NCBI GenBank assembly: GCA_946410085.1
Contig: CAMJZA010000004.1
Location: 34,723-98,722 of the forward strand
From: an uncultured Treponema sp.
Lineage (GTDB): Bacteria; Spirochaetota; Spirochaetia; Treponematales; Treponemataceae
Direction: 5' to 3'
Length of the DNA stretch: 64,000 bases
In this document: piece after piece, positions 23,667 to 32,275 of the stretch
Layout of the letters: every line of letters begins with the position of its first letter
How positions within the stretch are numbered: position 1 is the stretch's first letter
The notes under the pieces: generated by a model
Database searches by the model: none
What the model was told of the DNA's origin: nothing
Seen by the model: the letters and a program-made list of their open reading frames with translations, nothing else
Made by a program: the position numbers and the translations under genes

Positions 23667-25517
23667 ATGTGCGGAATCGTTGGATATATCGGAGTTAAGG
23701 ATGTAACGCCCGTCCTGATTGACGGGCTCAAGAAGCTCGAATACCGGGGCTACGACAGTGCAGGTATTGCGGTCTACGACGGCCAGGACATCCTTGTGCG
23801 CAAGGTCAAGGGTGCCATCAAGTTCCTTGAGGAAAAGCTTGCCAAGGAGACGGTGCGCGGCTGCCTGGGAATCGGCCACACGCGCTGGGCAACCCACGGG
23901 GAACCGAGCGACGTCAATGCGCACCCCCAGGTGAACGAAAGCGGCAGCATCGCCGTCGTGCACAACGGCATCATCGAAAACTACCTGCCCCTCAAGTCCT
24001 GGCTGCAGGGCAAGGGCATTGTCTTCCGCAGTCAGACCGACACCGAGGTCATCGCCCATCTGGTCAACTACTACTACGAGAAGGACCGGGACATCTTCAA
24101 GGCAGTTCAGAAGAGCCTTGAACGGCTCGAAGGCAGCTACGCCCTCGGCGTCATCTGCAAGGACTTCCCCGACCGCATCATCGCGGCCCGCAAGGAAAGC
24201 CCCCTCATCGTGGGCCTGGGCACGGGCGAAAACTTCATTGCAAGCGACGTGCCCGCCGTGCTCCCCTATACGCGGGAAGTCTACTTCCTGGACCAGAAGC
24301 AGCTCGCCGTCCTGTATGCCGACCACGTGGACCTCTTTGACGGGAACGGCAACAAGGTCATCAAGACCCCCTATCATGTGGACTGGGACCTTTCTTCCGC
24401 CGAGAAGGGCGGCTGGGAGCACTTCATGCTCAAGGAAATCCACGAGCAGCCCAAGGCCCTGACCGATACCATGCGGCCCCGCTTCGTCAAGGGGGCGGAC
24501 GGCAAAATCGCCGACATCGCATTTGAGGAAATCAGGAAGAACGACGAGGACTTCTGGAAGAATGCCCGCCGCATCGTCATCACGGCCTGCGGAACTGCCT
24601 ACCATGCGGGCATCGTCGCCAAGTACGCCTTCGAGAAGTTTGCCCGCATCCCGGTCGTCGTGGACGTGGCGAGCGAGTTCCGCTACCGGAACCCGATCCT
24701 GAACAAGGATGACGTGTTCATCGTCATAAGCCAGTCGGGCGAAACTGCCGACACCCTTGCCGCCCTGCGCCTTGCCAAGGCGGCGGGCGTACACGTCATC
24801 GCGATAACGAACTGCGTCGGTTCGACGGTAAGCCGCGAGGCGGACGACATCGTGTACACCTGGGCGGGGCCGGAAATCGCGGTCGCTTCGACGAAGGCCT
24901 ACACGACCCAGCTTGCCTGCCTGTACATGCTCGCCCTCAAGAGCGCGCACATCCGGGGCATCCTTCCCGACGGGGAGTACGCGCGGCTCCTGGGAGAACT
25001 TGCTGCCCTGCCCGACAAGGTCCAGAAGATACTGGAAGACAAGGCGGTCATCCAGAAGTTCGTGGCGCATCACTTCAACAAGGACAAGGTTTTCTTCATC
25101 GGCCGTCAGTTTGACAGCGCGACGAGCCTTGAGTGCGCGCTCAAGCTCAAGGAAGTGTCCTACATGCACTCGGAGGCCTTTGCCGCCGGCGAGCTCAAGC
25201 ACGGGCCGATCGCCCTCATGGATCCTGCAACGCTCGTCGTTGCAACCGCAACGCAGGAAGAGATGTACGAGAAGCTGGCGAGCAACATCGTCGAAGTCAA
25301 GACGCGCGGGGCGGCAACGCTCGTCATCACGCAGGACACGACGGGGGCATTCAAGGAGGCCGCAGACGAAACCTTCATCATTCCGGCCTGCGACAGTGCC
25401 CTTGCACCGGTTCTTTCCATCGTACCCGCCCAGCTCTTTGCCTACTACTGTGCGGTATTGAGGGGCAACGACCCCGATAAGCCGCGGAACCTCGCAAAGT
25501 CGGTCACGGTAGAGTAA
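23667..25517 (+). CDS. glmS: Glutamine--fructose-6-phosphate aminotransferase (isomerising)
   Basis: This 616-residue GlmS makes glucosamine-6-phosphate, the first step to UDP-GlcNAc for peptidoglycan. The N-terminal glutaminase starts MCGIVGYIG with Cys2 as nucleophile and has HTRWATHG. Two SIS sugar-binding domains follow (ACGTAYHAG, ISQSGETADT, EVSYMHSEAFAAGELKHGP), and the C-terminus ends NLAKSVTVE as in the family. AGGGG precedes the ATG at 23667, after a leader of about 90 bases (TAGAAT near 23570). No glmS ribozyme is apparent in the leader. Confidence 0.96.
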   Translation: MCGIVGYIGVKDVTPVLIDGLKKLEYRGYDSAGIAVYDGQDILVRKVKGAIKFLEEKLAKETVRGCLGIGHTRWATHGEPSDVNAHPQVNESGSIAVVHNGIIENYLPLKSWLQGKGIVFRSQTDTEVIAHLVNYYYEKDRDIFKAVQKSLERLEGSYALGVICKDFPDRIIAARKESPLIVGLGTGENFIASDVPAVLPYTREVYFLDQKQLAVLYADHVDLFDGNGNKVIKTPYHVDWDLSSAEKGGWEHFMLKEIHEQPKALTDTMRPRFVKGADGKIADIAFEEIRKNDEDFWKNARRIVITACGTAYHAGIVAKYAFEKFARIPVVVDVASEFRYRNPILNKDDVFIVISQSGETADTLAALRLAKAAGVHVIAITNCVGSTVSREADDIVYTWAGPEIAVASTKAYTTQLACLYMLALKSAHIRGILPDGEYARLLGELAALPDKVQKILEDKAVIQKFVAHHFNKDKVFFIGRQFDSATSLECALKLKEVSYMHSEAFAAGELKHGPIALMDPATLVVATATQEEMYEKLASNIVEVKTRGAATLVITQDTTGAFKEAADETFIIPACDSALAPVLSIVPAQLFAYYCAVLRGNDPDKPRNLAKSVTVE

Positions 25518-25645
25518 GGCAGGGGAACCGGCCGGCGGGTAGGGGTGGAGGGCGTTTTGCGTCCCCTGCCCGCCGCTCGGCAAGCCCACTGTTCCGACAG
25601 GGACGTGTCCTGCGGGTTTCCCTTGTCTTTTCCCGAATCCGCTGT

Positions 25646-25715
25646 TATACTGAATAAAATTTCAGTGAAAACTTTTTCAGTATAGGGAACCTCGAAAAAA
25701 CTCAGTTTTTCGAGG
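25646..25715 (+). promoter_or_regulatory. Double-palindrome leader of the AAA/DUF234 ATPase gene
   Basis: A 39-base near-palindrome (TATACTGAA at 25646-25654, TTCAGTATA at 25676-25684) is followed by a perfect 10-bp hairpin (CCTCGAAAAA 25690-25699, TTTTTCGAGG 25706-25715) ending 12 bases before the start codon. The TATACTGAA motif recurs upstream of the AAA/DUF4143 gene at 32095. The hairpin could hide the ribosome-binding region. The function is inferred only. Confidence 0.6.
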
Positions 25716-25727
25716 TATGGGGTGCGT

Positions 25728-27098
25728 ATGTTTATAGGCAGGAAAAAGGAGCTTTCGGCGCTGCGGGGGCAGTTTGCGTCCTCCAAAAAGACGGCCGTGC
25801 TCGTGTACGGTAAGCGGCGGATAGGGAAGTCGACCCTCATACAGGAAGCCGCGAGGGGCTTTGACGGGACGGTGATAAGTCACCTGTGCTCCAAGACGAC
25901 CTACAAGGGGAACCTCGACCTTCTGTGCAGGAGCGTGTGCGTCTCGCTGGGGCTTCCGTCAGCCTCGTTCGCGACGATATTCGACCTGTTCGACTTCCTC
26001 AAGGCGCAGGGAAGGCGTATCCTCCTTGTCATTGACGAATACCAGTACTTCAAGCAGTCCTCCAGGGACACCTCCATAGACTCCTCCATGCAGATACTGA
26101 TCGATTCCCTGCCGGAGAACATCAAGCTTGTCCTCTGCGGTTCCTACATTTCCATCATGAAGGAACTGCTGACGGAATCCAATCCGCTCTTCGGCCGCTT
26201 TACGCTGACCCTGCGGCTGGAGGAGTTCGATTATTACGAAGCCGCGCTCTTCTACCCGGAACTTGCGGAACGGGATAAAATCGCCTTCTACGCGGTGTTC
26301 GGAGGCTCGCCCTACGTGCTTTCCAGCATCGACGCGGGGAAGAGCCTTTCGGAGAACATAACTGCCCTGCTGATAAACCAGAACAGCCTGCTCCGCACCT
26401 ACATAGAGAACGTCATGCTCAGCGAGATACAGCAGACCTTTGATGTCCGCGTGTTCGAGGTAATCGGCAATGGCAAGCGGCGCTATTCGGAAATCGTCGC
26501 GGCCCTGGGGAACGGAGACAACGGGCTTCTGGACAAGCAGCTCAAGAACCTCATCGCGATGGACTCGCTTGCAAAGCTTGCCCCCGTGAACAGACCCGAT
26601 GACAAGAAACGGCAGTTTTACGAGATAAAGGACAACCTGATGCGCTTCTACTTTTCCTATGTGTTCGGGAACGACAGCCTTATTTCAAAGTTCGGAGAGG
26701 AATATTTTTTCAGGACATACATCAAGAAAAGCCTTGCGACCTTCATCAGCTATCGCTTTGAGGGCATGGTGCAGCAGTATTTCATGCGGCTCGTGCGGGG
26801 CGGCAGGCTTGAGGGCGTGCTTGATGTCGGCTCCTACTGGTATGATGACAAGGCAAGCCGGAAGAACGGACAGTTTGACTGCGTCCTGAAAATGGCGGAC
26901 GGCTATGACTTCTATGAGGTAAAGTATTATGCCTCGCCCATGCAGGAAGCGGAGTGCAGGCGTGAGGAGGAACAGGTGCGGAAGCTTGCCGAGCTGGACT
27001 GCCGGAACGTAGGCTTTCTGTGCAGTTCCGGCTTTGCCTTTGCTGGCGGAGCCTATACCCTGCTTACTGCCCGGGACCTGTACGCCCCGGGACTGTGA
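25728..27098 (+). CDS. AAA ATPase of the archaeal-ATPase/DUF234 type
   Basis: The 456-residue frame starts at the ATG at 25728 (MFIGRKKEL), with GGGG just upstream; a GTG at 25722 is the alternative. Walker A is GKRRIGKST, Walker B is LLVIDEYQ, and LVLCGSYISIM is the sensor region. The C-terminal DUF234-like domain has FDCVLK...DFYEVKYY, matching the D...ExK spacing of PD-(D/E)XK nucleases. These COG1672-type proteins are abundant in gut bacteria and archaea but their function is not established. It has its own palindromic leader and ends 1 base from the convergent XRE gene. Confidence 0.85.
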   Translation: MFIGRKKELSALRGQFASSKKTAVLVYGKRRIGKSTLIQEAARGFDGTVISHLCSKTTYKGNLDLLCRSVCVSLGLPSASFATIFDLFDFLKAQGRRILLVIDEYQYFKQSSRDTSIDSSMQILIDSLPENIKLVLCGSYISIMKELLTESNPLFGRFTLTLRLEEFDYYEAALFYPELAERDKIAFYAVFGGSPYVLSSIDAGKSLSENITALLINQNSLLRTYIENVMLSEIQQTFDVRVFEVIGNGKRRYSEIVAALGNGDNGLLDKQLKNLIAMDSLAKLAPVNRPDDKKRQFYEIKDNLMRFYFSYVFGNDSLISKFGEEYFFRTYIKKSLATFISYRFEGMVQQYFMRLVRGGRLEGVLDVGSYWYDDKASRKNGQFDCVLKMADGYDFYEVKYYASPMQEAECRREEEQVRKLAELDCRNVGFLCSSGFAFAGGAYTLLTARDLYAPGL

Positions 27099-27099
27099 G

Positions 27100-27390
27100 T
27101 CAGTTTGCGATAATCTTGTCGATGATATTGTTTATGCTGGATTTGAGCTCGCTCTTGATGTCGGCATTTGACCGCGAGCTGTCGCGGAGGAACAAATCTG
27201 CAGGGTGAACTCCCAGTGCCTCTGCGAATTTCTCGATGGTATCGAATGACGGCTTTACCCGCCCCGCCTCGATGTTCCCGATGAGGGAGTTTGAGCAGTC
27301 CGCCTGTACGGCAAGGTCCAGCTGCGAATAACCCTTCTTTTCACGGTAGAACTTAAGGTTCATCCGAAAATCATCAAAAACTGAGTGCAT
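27100..27390 (-). CDS. XRE-family transcriptional regulator
   Basis: This 96-residue protein is a Cro/CI-type helix-turn-helix (FYREKKGYSQLDLAVQAD, IGNIEAGRVKPSFDTI, FAEALGVHPADLF) with a short helical tail that may dimerise. A TAGAAT -10 lies 6 bases before the ATG, so the message is probably leaderless. It is convergent with the ATPase gene and divergent from the secreted-protein cassette at 27578, so it could regulate that cassette from the shared intergenic region. Confidence 0.85.
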   Translation of the reverse strand: MHSVFDDFRMNLKFYREKKGYSQLDLAVQADCSNSLIGNIEAGRVKPSFDTIEKFAEALGVHPADLFLRDSSRSNADIKSELKSSINNIIDKIIAN

Positions 27391-27427
27391 ACCTCTATTC
27401 TAAGGAAGTAAAACAGGGAAATTTATC

Positions 27428-27538
27428 TTGACAGGAAGTGAAAGCGCTAATATACTTCTTTAAAAGAAAGAAAACACCTTTTTCACTTATGCAGAAGAAG
27501 TGCGAAATGGGATGAGTAAGTCGTCTCTAGGCGACTTA
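27428..27538 (+). promoter_or_regulatory. Strong promoter and leader hairpin of the 27.6-30.5 kb cassette
   Basis: TTGACA (27428-27433), exactly 17 bases, TATACT (27451-27456). The leader has a 9-bp stem (27517-27525 with 27530-27538, TAAGTCGTC/GGCGACTTA, one G-T pair) followed by a weak T-rich stretch, about 40 bases before the first gene. It may be an attenuator. Confidence 0.65.
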
Positions 27539-27577
27539 TTTTGAGTTAACAAAGCCAGATTAAAAAAGGAGCTGTTT

Positions 27578-27877
27578 ATGAATCTTTTGCTATTCATTGT
27601 CCAGGCAATATGGGGCATTGAAGCATTCCCGAACGTATTCGCTGTGGTAGCGGTGCTGAATATCATAGTTTGTATTATTGTAGGCCTACTAGAAGGCGGT
27701 TTTGGGTTCCTCGGTGTAGCATTTAATATTATTCTGTGGATTATTTTTGCACATACAGGCTATCCAATAAAACCCATGTTGTGGTGTTATCTGATTGCTT
27801 CAATTGTAGGACTGCAACCCCTCGATGCCGTAGCAAATATCATAGGTATGATTCTTTTCTATAATTGTTGCTTCTAG
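27578..27877 (+). CDS. Small integral membrane protein
   Basis: This 99-residue protein is almost entirely hydrophobic, with three or four transmembrane helices and a GLLEGGFGFLG turn. It ends in CCF. AAAGGAG precedes the ATG at 27578. No family is recognised. It is the first gene of the cassette driven from 27428, with 19 bases between its stop and the next start. Confidence 0.65.
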   Translation: MNLLLFIVQAIWGIEAFPNVFAVVAVLNIIVCIIVGLLEGGFGFLGVAFNIILWIIFAHTGYPIKPMLWCYLIASIVGLQPLDAVANIIGMILFYNCCF

Positions 27878-27896
27878 CCGTAAAGGTGGTAACCTG

Positions 27897-29657
27897 ATGA
27901 AGAAATTCTTGTCCCTGACGCTGTTTTCCCTTTTCTCCTGTTTTCTTTTTGCGGCGGAGCCGACCCCTGGGCAGAAACAAGCTGTTTTCATGATGAACTA
28001 TGCCCAGTATGTCACATATAAGCTCTTAACCTACAATAATATCCTTGCCCTTGAAGAAGAATATAAGAACCTCAAGGACAATATGAATTTTGAAACGATC
28101 AAGGATGAGGATAGCATTGATACAATAAATCGTCTCATGGACTCAATCCATAATGAGAGGAAGAATCATAAAAACCGGGAAAGGCTGGAGCAGTCCGTCG
28201 AGCGCAGGATGAACAAAGCCCTGTTCAATTCCATCCCGCAGGTTACGACCATCGTGAGCGGAAGACTTGATCCGCTTTCGCTTGCGGTAAACGCCGCACG
28301 AACGGCAGGCGGAATTTTCGTGAGCTACCAGCAGTACAAGGAACAGCTTTCCGAAGAATACGACGCGAAGATGTTTGAGTATGAGACTTTGACAGACGAT
28401 TTCCTCAATAACATTTACAAGGACTTGAATACGTATACTTATGGGTTGGTGCAGAAATATGAAATTCCTGATGAGTGGAGGCTCAATGAAACGGAATTAA
28501 AGAAGATATTCGAGTATCTGAAAGATACTAACCGCCAAAGGGCCTATACAAACCTAAAAAACATGAGCACAGACCGATTCGTGCAGCATTTTCCGATGTT
28601 CTGGTATCATCTTGCAAAGCTTGCCCATGAGACGGAAGATGAATCGGCGGCATTACGGTATTATGCGCGGTTTGAAAACGAGAATATAGAAATCTTTAGG
28701 TACGATACGACCGCCGTGGATGCATATAAAGGAGAAATATCCCTTCTTCTGAAAAATCCGGGCAGTCCCAGAAGCGAGATAATTTCAAAGCTTAGCTTCA
28801 TCGAAAGAAATAAAACATCATGGAATGACTATTATTTTTGTGCCCTTGTATATGCACAGCTGCGGGATACGCAAAATGCGAAACGACTTTTGGAGAGAAA
28901 CATAAGCGAGCTTTCAAGCAGCGTGGACCAACAGTTCTTGGAAGGTGCATACCTGGACAAGATTCTGAATGAGGGTGGTGGAAGCAAGAAATCATCAGGT
29001 TTTTTTGGTCTTTTTGGCGGTGATAAAAAAAATCCCGATGAAGGGAGCTCTGCTTTTGAGTCTGCCGGAAGTTCAGATTATGACGGGCTTGAGCTGAGCC
29101 GTGCATTATTGAAGAAGTTGGGTGACGATGAAAATATTTCTGTTCAATCGATTGAAGATCAATATAAAAGAAACACACAAAGCGTCAATGAAATTCTTTG
29201 GTGGTTCGGCGTAACCCCTGCCTCCTATGTAATAAAGAATTCGGCGAAAGATATAAGGGAAGTTCTTGTGACGATGAAGGTTTTCTCGGAGAAGTCCTGT
29301 CAGGTGGATTTGAAAATTCCCCTTCAGTGGGTAATGAGCTCCAATACTGATTTACAAGCCATATTCCTTAAGCCGGGATCTAGCGAGCCGGTCGTGATTC
29401 CTTTGCATATTGACGAGAAGGAGACCCAGAAATTAAAGAAAGCAAAGGCAAGCCTCAGCCCCAAAAATACGATTCTCTATTATACAACAGGTGAATTCAA
29501 CCTGAACTGGAAAAAGGAAGGTTATAGCTTTTCCTGCATTCTCTTAAACCATCCAATTTATCCGGTTCAATTTGTGTATCCGATAGAGATAAACAAACCG
29601 AAAAAGAATGTTCAGCCGAACGTCATCTACGTTGACGGAAAGAGATATGATCTGTAA
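27897..29657 (+). CDS. Exported protein of unknown function
   Basis: This 586-residue protein has a clear signal peptide (MKKFLSLTLFSLFSCFLFAAE). The mature part is helical and charged in the first 400 residues (possible TPR-like pairs around AALRYYARFENENIEI). A Gly/Ser/Lys-rich linker follows (SGFFGLFGGDKKNPDEG), then a beta-rich C-terminus. It may be periplasmic or outer-membrane associated. Its 3' end overlaps the next gene by 11 bases, suggesting coupled translation. AT-rich codon use sets it apart from the housekeeping genes. Confidence 0.75.
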   Translation: MKKFLSLTLFSLFSCFLFAAEPTPGQKQAVFMMNYAQYVTYKLLTYNNILALEEEYKNLKDNMNFETIKDEDSIDTINRLMDSIHNERKNHKNRERLEQSVERRMNKALFNSIPQVTTIVSGRLDPLSLAVNAARTAGGIFVSYQQYKEQLSEEYDAKMFEYETLTDDFLNNIYKDLNTYTYGLVQKYEIPDEWRLNETELKKIFEYLKDTNRQRAYTNLKNMSTDRFVQHFPMFWYHLAKLAHETEDESAALRYYARFENENIEIFRYDTTAVDAYKGEISLLLKNPGSPRSEIISKLSFIERNKTSWNDYYFCALVYAQLRDTQNAKRLLERNISELSSSVDQQFLEGAYLDKILNEGGGSKKSSGFFGLFGGDKKNPDEGSSAFESAGSSDYDGLELSRALLKKLGDDENISVQSIEDQYKRNTQSVNEILWWFGVTPASYVIKNSAKDIREVLVTMKVFSEKSCQVDLKIPLQWVMSSNTDLQAIFLKPGSSEPVVIPLHIDEKETQKLKKAKASLSPKNTILYYTTGEFNLNWKKEGYSFSCILLNHPIYPVQFVYPIEINKPKKNVQPNVIYVDGKRYDL

Positions 29658-30549
29658 GCTCCCGAAAAGGCTTTTGGCAGGAATTTTTATCTTCATCTCC
29701 GTCTTTTCTGCTTTTGCGAAAGATGGAGATGAGCATGAGAAAGATCAGTTGAGGGTTCTCGGTTTATGGAATGACTCGAAAGGTTCAGAATGGTTTGGGA
29801 AGAAGAAAAATAAGAAAAACCGTGAAATCATGCGGCCTCTTCTTGTTTTGTACAATGATATGATTGACGACCCTTCGGATAATAAGAATGAAGATGTTCA
29901 TCAGAGCGCCTTCTATAAAAAATATTTTCGCAAGGGTGAAGACAGGGAGTTTTATAGTCGTATCAAAGAAAAATTTCCCGGTTTTTCCTGGGGGAAGTAT
30001 ACCCATCGCCTTTTTTACCATTGGGGATTTGAGTATGGTGATCCGGCAAATCAGGACAAGCTCCGGATTCAATTTTATAAAAAGCTGCCGGATGCGACGG
30101 AAGAAGAGTGGAATGCCTTTCTAACACTGATTCAAGAGGAGCAGGGGAAGAGAAACAAGAAAACCATTAATGCCACAGATGAGTTTTTCGGACTTGCTGG
30201 AGACAAAACTTTTGCACGGGGAATTGCAGGAATTTGTTATTATACTCATTTGCTGGGCGACCATGTCGTTCATGCGGAAAAGAGTTCCGAATCTGCAGAG
30301 GCAGTCCTTTCATCGAAGTTTATTGCGAAAAACATTGACAGGTATGTGAAGGATTTGGCGACACATGGAAACCAGAAAGAGTTTCAGAGGTATAAAGAGT
30401 ATCATGACAAAGTGAATTCCACTGTCTTTGAAAACGATGAGCAATATGCTCAGGCGATGATTGATATGCTTGTGGAATACGTTCCGCAGTTGCTTAAGCG
30501 GAATTTGCCAGAGACTTTTAAGAATCTGAATCTTGAATTCGTGAAATGA
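29647..30549 (+). CDS. Exported protein resembling zinc-dependent phospholipase C/S1-P1 nucleases
   Basis: I chose the ATG at 29647 (300 residues) with GGAAAG upstream. The signal peptide is KRLLAGIFIFISVFSAFA. HRLFYHWGF and GICYYTHLLGDHVVHAEK recall the helical zinc enzymes of the phospholipase C/P1 nuclease fold, where histidines and aspartates of HxxxD..H type bind three zinc ions. The match is to short motifs only, so activity is a guess. It is the last gene of the cassette. Confidence 0.6.
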   Translation: MICKLPKRLLAGIFIFISVFSAFAKDGDEHEKDQLRVLGLWNDSKGSEWFGKKKNKKNREIMRPLLVLYNDMIDDPSDNKNEDVHQSAFYKKYFRKGEDREFYSRIKEKFPGFSWGKYTHRLFYHWGFEYGDPANQDKLRIQFYKKLPDATEEEWNAFLTLIQEEQGKRNKKTINATDEFFGLAGDKTFARGIAGICYYTHLLGDHVVHAEKSSESAEAVLSSKFIAKNIDRYVKDLATHGNQKEFQRYKEYHDKVNSTVFENDEQYAQAMIDMLVEYVPQLLKRNLPETFKNLNLEFVK

Positions 30550-30655
30550 CAATCATGCCATATCCTTCTTTAATGAGCGGAATGTCCGTATGTCCTGTAT
30601 CACCTTCGGCACGGTAATTTGAATCATCGCATATTCCATAATCAGTCGTTGCCAT
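30518..30655 (-). pseudogene. 45-residue ORF, probably a gene fragment
   Basis: The frame MATTDYGICDDSNYRAEG... runs from an ATG at 30655 to a stop at 30518, overlapping the end of the plus-strand exported-protein gene by 32 bases. The composition is protein-like, but there is no Shine-Dalgarno and the length suggests a fragment of a larger protein I cannot name. Confidence 0.3.
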
Positions 30656-30964
30656 GAGTGTACCGCAACGGGCGGCTTTTTTCGAGCTTGCAGGGCACTC
30701 AGATCACCGGGGAAGTCGTGGCCGACATCCGGCTGCTACTGAACGCCGCGCTGGACAAATGGCTATGAATTCTGGTTTTCTTCTCAATAACTGGATTTTG
30801 TATTCCCATGCCGTGTCAGGCACCCATTCTCTTTCAGCCAGTCGATGTTCTTCTCATGAGGCTGCAATATCCGAATTCCTTGCTTTCAATAAGGTCATAT
30901 TTGTCCGGGCCGCTGTAGCGGGCACCGGAAACAATCAGATGGATTATGTCCTTCACGGTGGCCG
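30656..30964. other. Gene debris between the cassette and an ATPase gene
   Basis: On the plus strand a GTG at about 30659 opens a short frame ending LLLNAALDKWL and a stop near 30768, like the C-terminus of a lost gene. On the minus strand 30810-30960 shows two short protein-like stretches in different frames (VKDIIHLIVSGARYSG and EKNIDWLKENGCL). No intact gene is present. This looks like a degraded insertion site. Confidence 0.4.
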
Positions 30965-32095
30965 TCACAGCAGGAAGTCTTCGACGTTTCCGGGGCTTAT
31001 GACGCTGAACTTCGCGTCAGGATATGCGCGTGAGAAAGTCAGGGGCAGCCGTGCTTTTTGCGCCGCAGCATCGGACCACTTGCATTCATACGCATGCAGC
31101 GTTCCGTCCTGTTCTTCCAGATAGTCTATCTCCTGCTGTTCTTTGGTACGCCAGAACCAGCTGTTCGTCCACTTTGCAGTATAAGCATTCAGTTTTACCC
31201 GTTCGGAAATCAGGTAGTTCTCCCACAACGCACCGACATCCCTTCTTTTTTCGATGGGAGAGAAATCTGCTATGACCGCATTGCGGATGCCGTTATCATA
31301 GAAATAGACCTTCCTGCTGTTTTTCAGTTCATTGCGCAGGTTCCGGCTGAAAGTGGAGAGTCTGAAAATGATGAACGCCTGTTCCAGAACCGTTATGTAG
31401 TGTTCTACGGTTTTTGCATCCATTGCGCAGGTCTGGGCCAGCTCGCTGTATGACACCTGCGAGCCAAGCTGCCATGCCAGTGCCTGAAGCAGTTTTACCA
31501 GCTTGTCGGAGCGGCGGATTTTCTCGAACGAAAGGATGTCCTTGTACAGGTAGCTCTGCGACAGTTCCTTCAGCACGGCTACTTCCCTGCCTTCGGATGT
31601 AACGACTTCCGGGTATGAGCCGAATACGAGCCTGTGCGGAAGCATCCGTTTTTCCGTGAGAAGGTCCGTATGTGATACAAGTTCCTTGAAGCTGAGCGGG
31701 AACAGGCGGAACTCCCGCTTGCGTCCGGTAAGCGGTTCATTGACACTGTTCGCCAGATCAAAGGAGGAACTGCCGGTTGCGATAATCTGTATGTCCGGGA
31801 GCGAATCTGCAAGGACTTTGAGTCTGAGCCCAATGTCGGAAATGCGCTGAGCTTCATCGATGACGACGGTTTTCTTTTCGCCGATGTATGCCTTGAACCG
31901 CTGGGCGGAAAGCTTTGCAAACAGTTCCTGTACATCAAGTTCATCACCGTTGAACCAGATAACAGAATCCGTGTGTCTGTCAAAGAGGGATTTGAGCAGT
32001 GTTGTCTTTCCTGTCTGCCGTGCCCCGGACAGAATGATGACTTTTTTTGCATGCAGCGATGATTCGATAAGTCCTGTGCAGAGCCGTTGTATCAT
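30965..32095 (-). CDS. AAA ATPase with DUF4143 domain
   Basis: This 376-residue protein has Walker A (SGARQTGKTTLL), Walker B (KTVVIDEAQR) and sensor (IATGSSSFDLAN), followed by the DUF4143 region (RVFGSYPEV-like VFGSYPEVV, YLYKDIL). A C-terminal EIDYLEE...AYECKWS has the D...ExK layout of a PD-(D/E)XK-like fold. The family is widespread and uncharacterised. A long inverted repeat lies in its leader (32163-32222). It is one of three AAA genes in the window and differs in sequence from the other two. Confidence 0.88.
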   Translation of the reverse strand: MIQRLCTGLIESSLHAKKVIILSGARQTGKTTLLKSLFDRHTDSVIWFNGDELDVQELFAKLSAQRFKAYIGEKKTVVIDEAQRISDIGLRLKVLADSLPDIQIIATGSSSFDLANSVNEPLTGRKREFRLFPLSFKELVSHTDLLTEKRMLPHRLVFGSYPEVVTSEGREVAVLKELSQSYLYKDILSFEKIRRSDKLVKLLQALAWQLGSQVSYSELAQTCAMDAKTVEHYITVLEQAFIIFRLSTFSRNLRNELKNSRKVYFYDNGIRNAVIADFSPIEKRRDVGALWENYLISERVKLNAYTAKWTNSWFWRTKEQQEIDYLEEQDGTLHAYECKWSDAAAQKARLPLTFSRAYPDAKFSVISPGNVEDFLL

Positions 32096-32162
32096 GATGT
32101 GCCTCCGGGGCTGTGCAAAAGCCGATTCCTTTTGAACCTGCCTCTTCCTGTTTCAGTATACA

Positions 32163-32222
32163 ACTTTTCAGGAATATAATCCAGAAAAATCTAGTCTTTT
32201 GCGGATTATACTCCTGAAAAGT
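32163..32222. promoter_or_regulatory. 20-bp inverted repeat between the DUF4143 gene and pyrE
   Basis: ACTTTTCAGGAATATAATCC (32163-32182) and its reverse complement with one mismatch (32203-32222) flank a 20-base spacer. Each arm contains a TATAAT-like hexamer, so the element is symmetrical and could serve transcription in both directions or bind a dimeric regulator. TTTCAGTATA just outside the left arm matches the palindrome upstream of the other ATPase gene at 25728. Confidence 0.65.
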
Positions 32223-32275
32223 CAGAAAACTGCCTGTCTGGACTTTTGCAACTGCTTCCTATATACTTTTCACTC

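Noticed and set aside
25518..25574. Terminator after glmS
   Set aside because: GGCAGGGGA and TCCCCTGCC can pair, but the loop is over 30 bases and no T-run follows.
23520..25589. Very long open frame on the minus strand opposite glmS
   Set aside because: Antisense shadow: the composition is typical of reverse-complement coding DNA, and glmS covers the region.
27100..27390. Antitoxin role for the XRE protein
   Set aside because: No toxin-like gene is adjacent; the neighbour is a large ATPase in convergent orientation.
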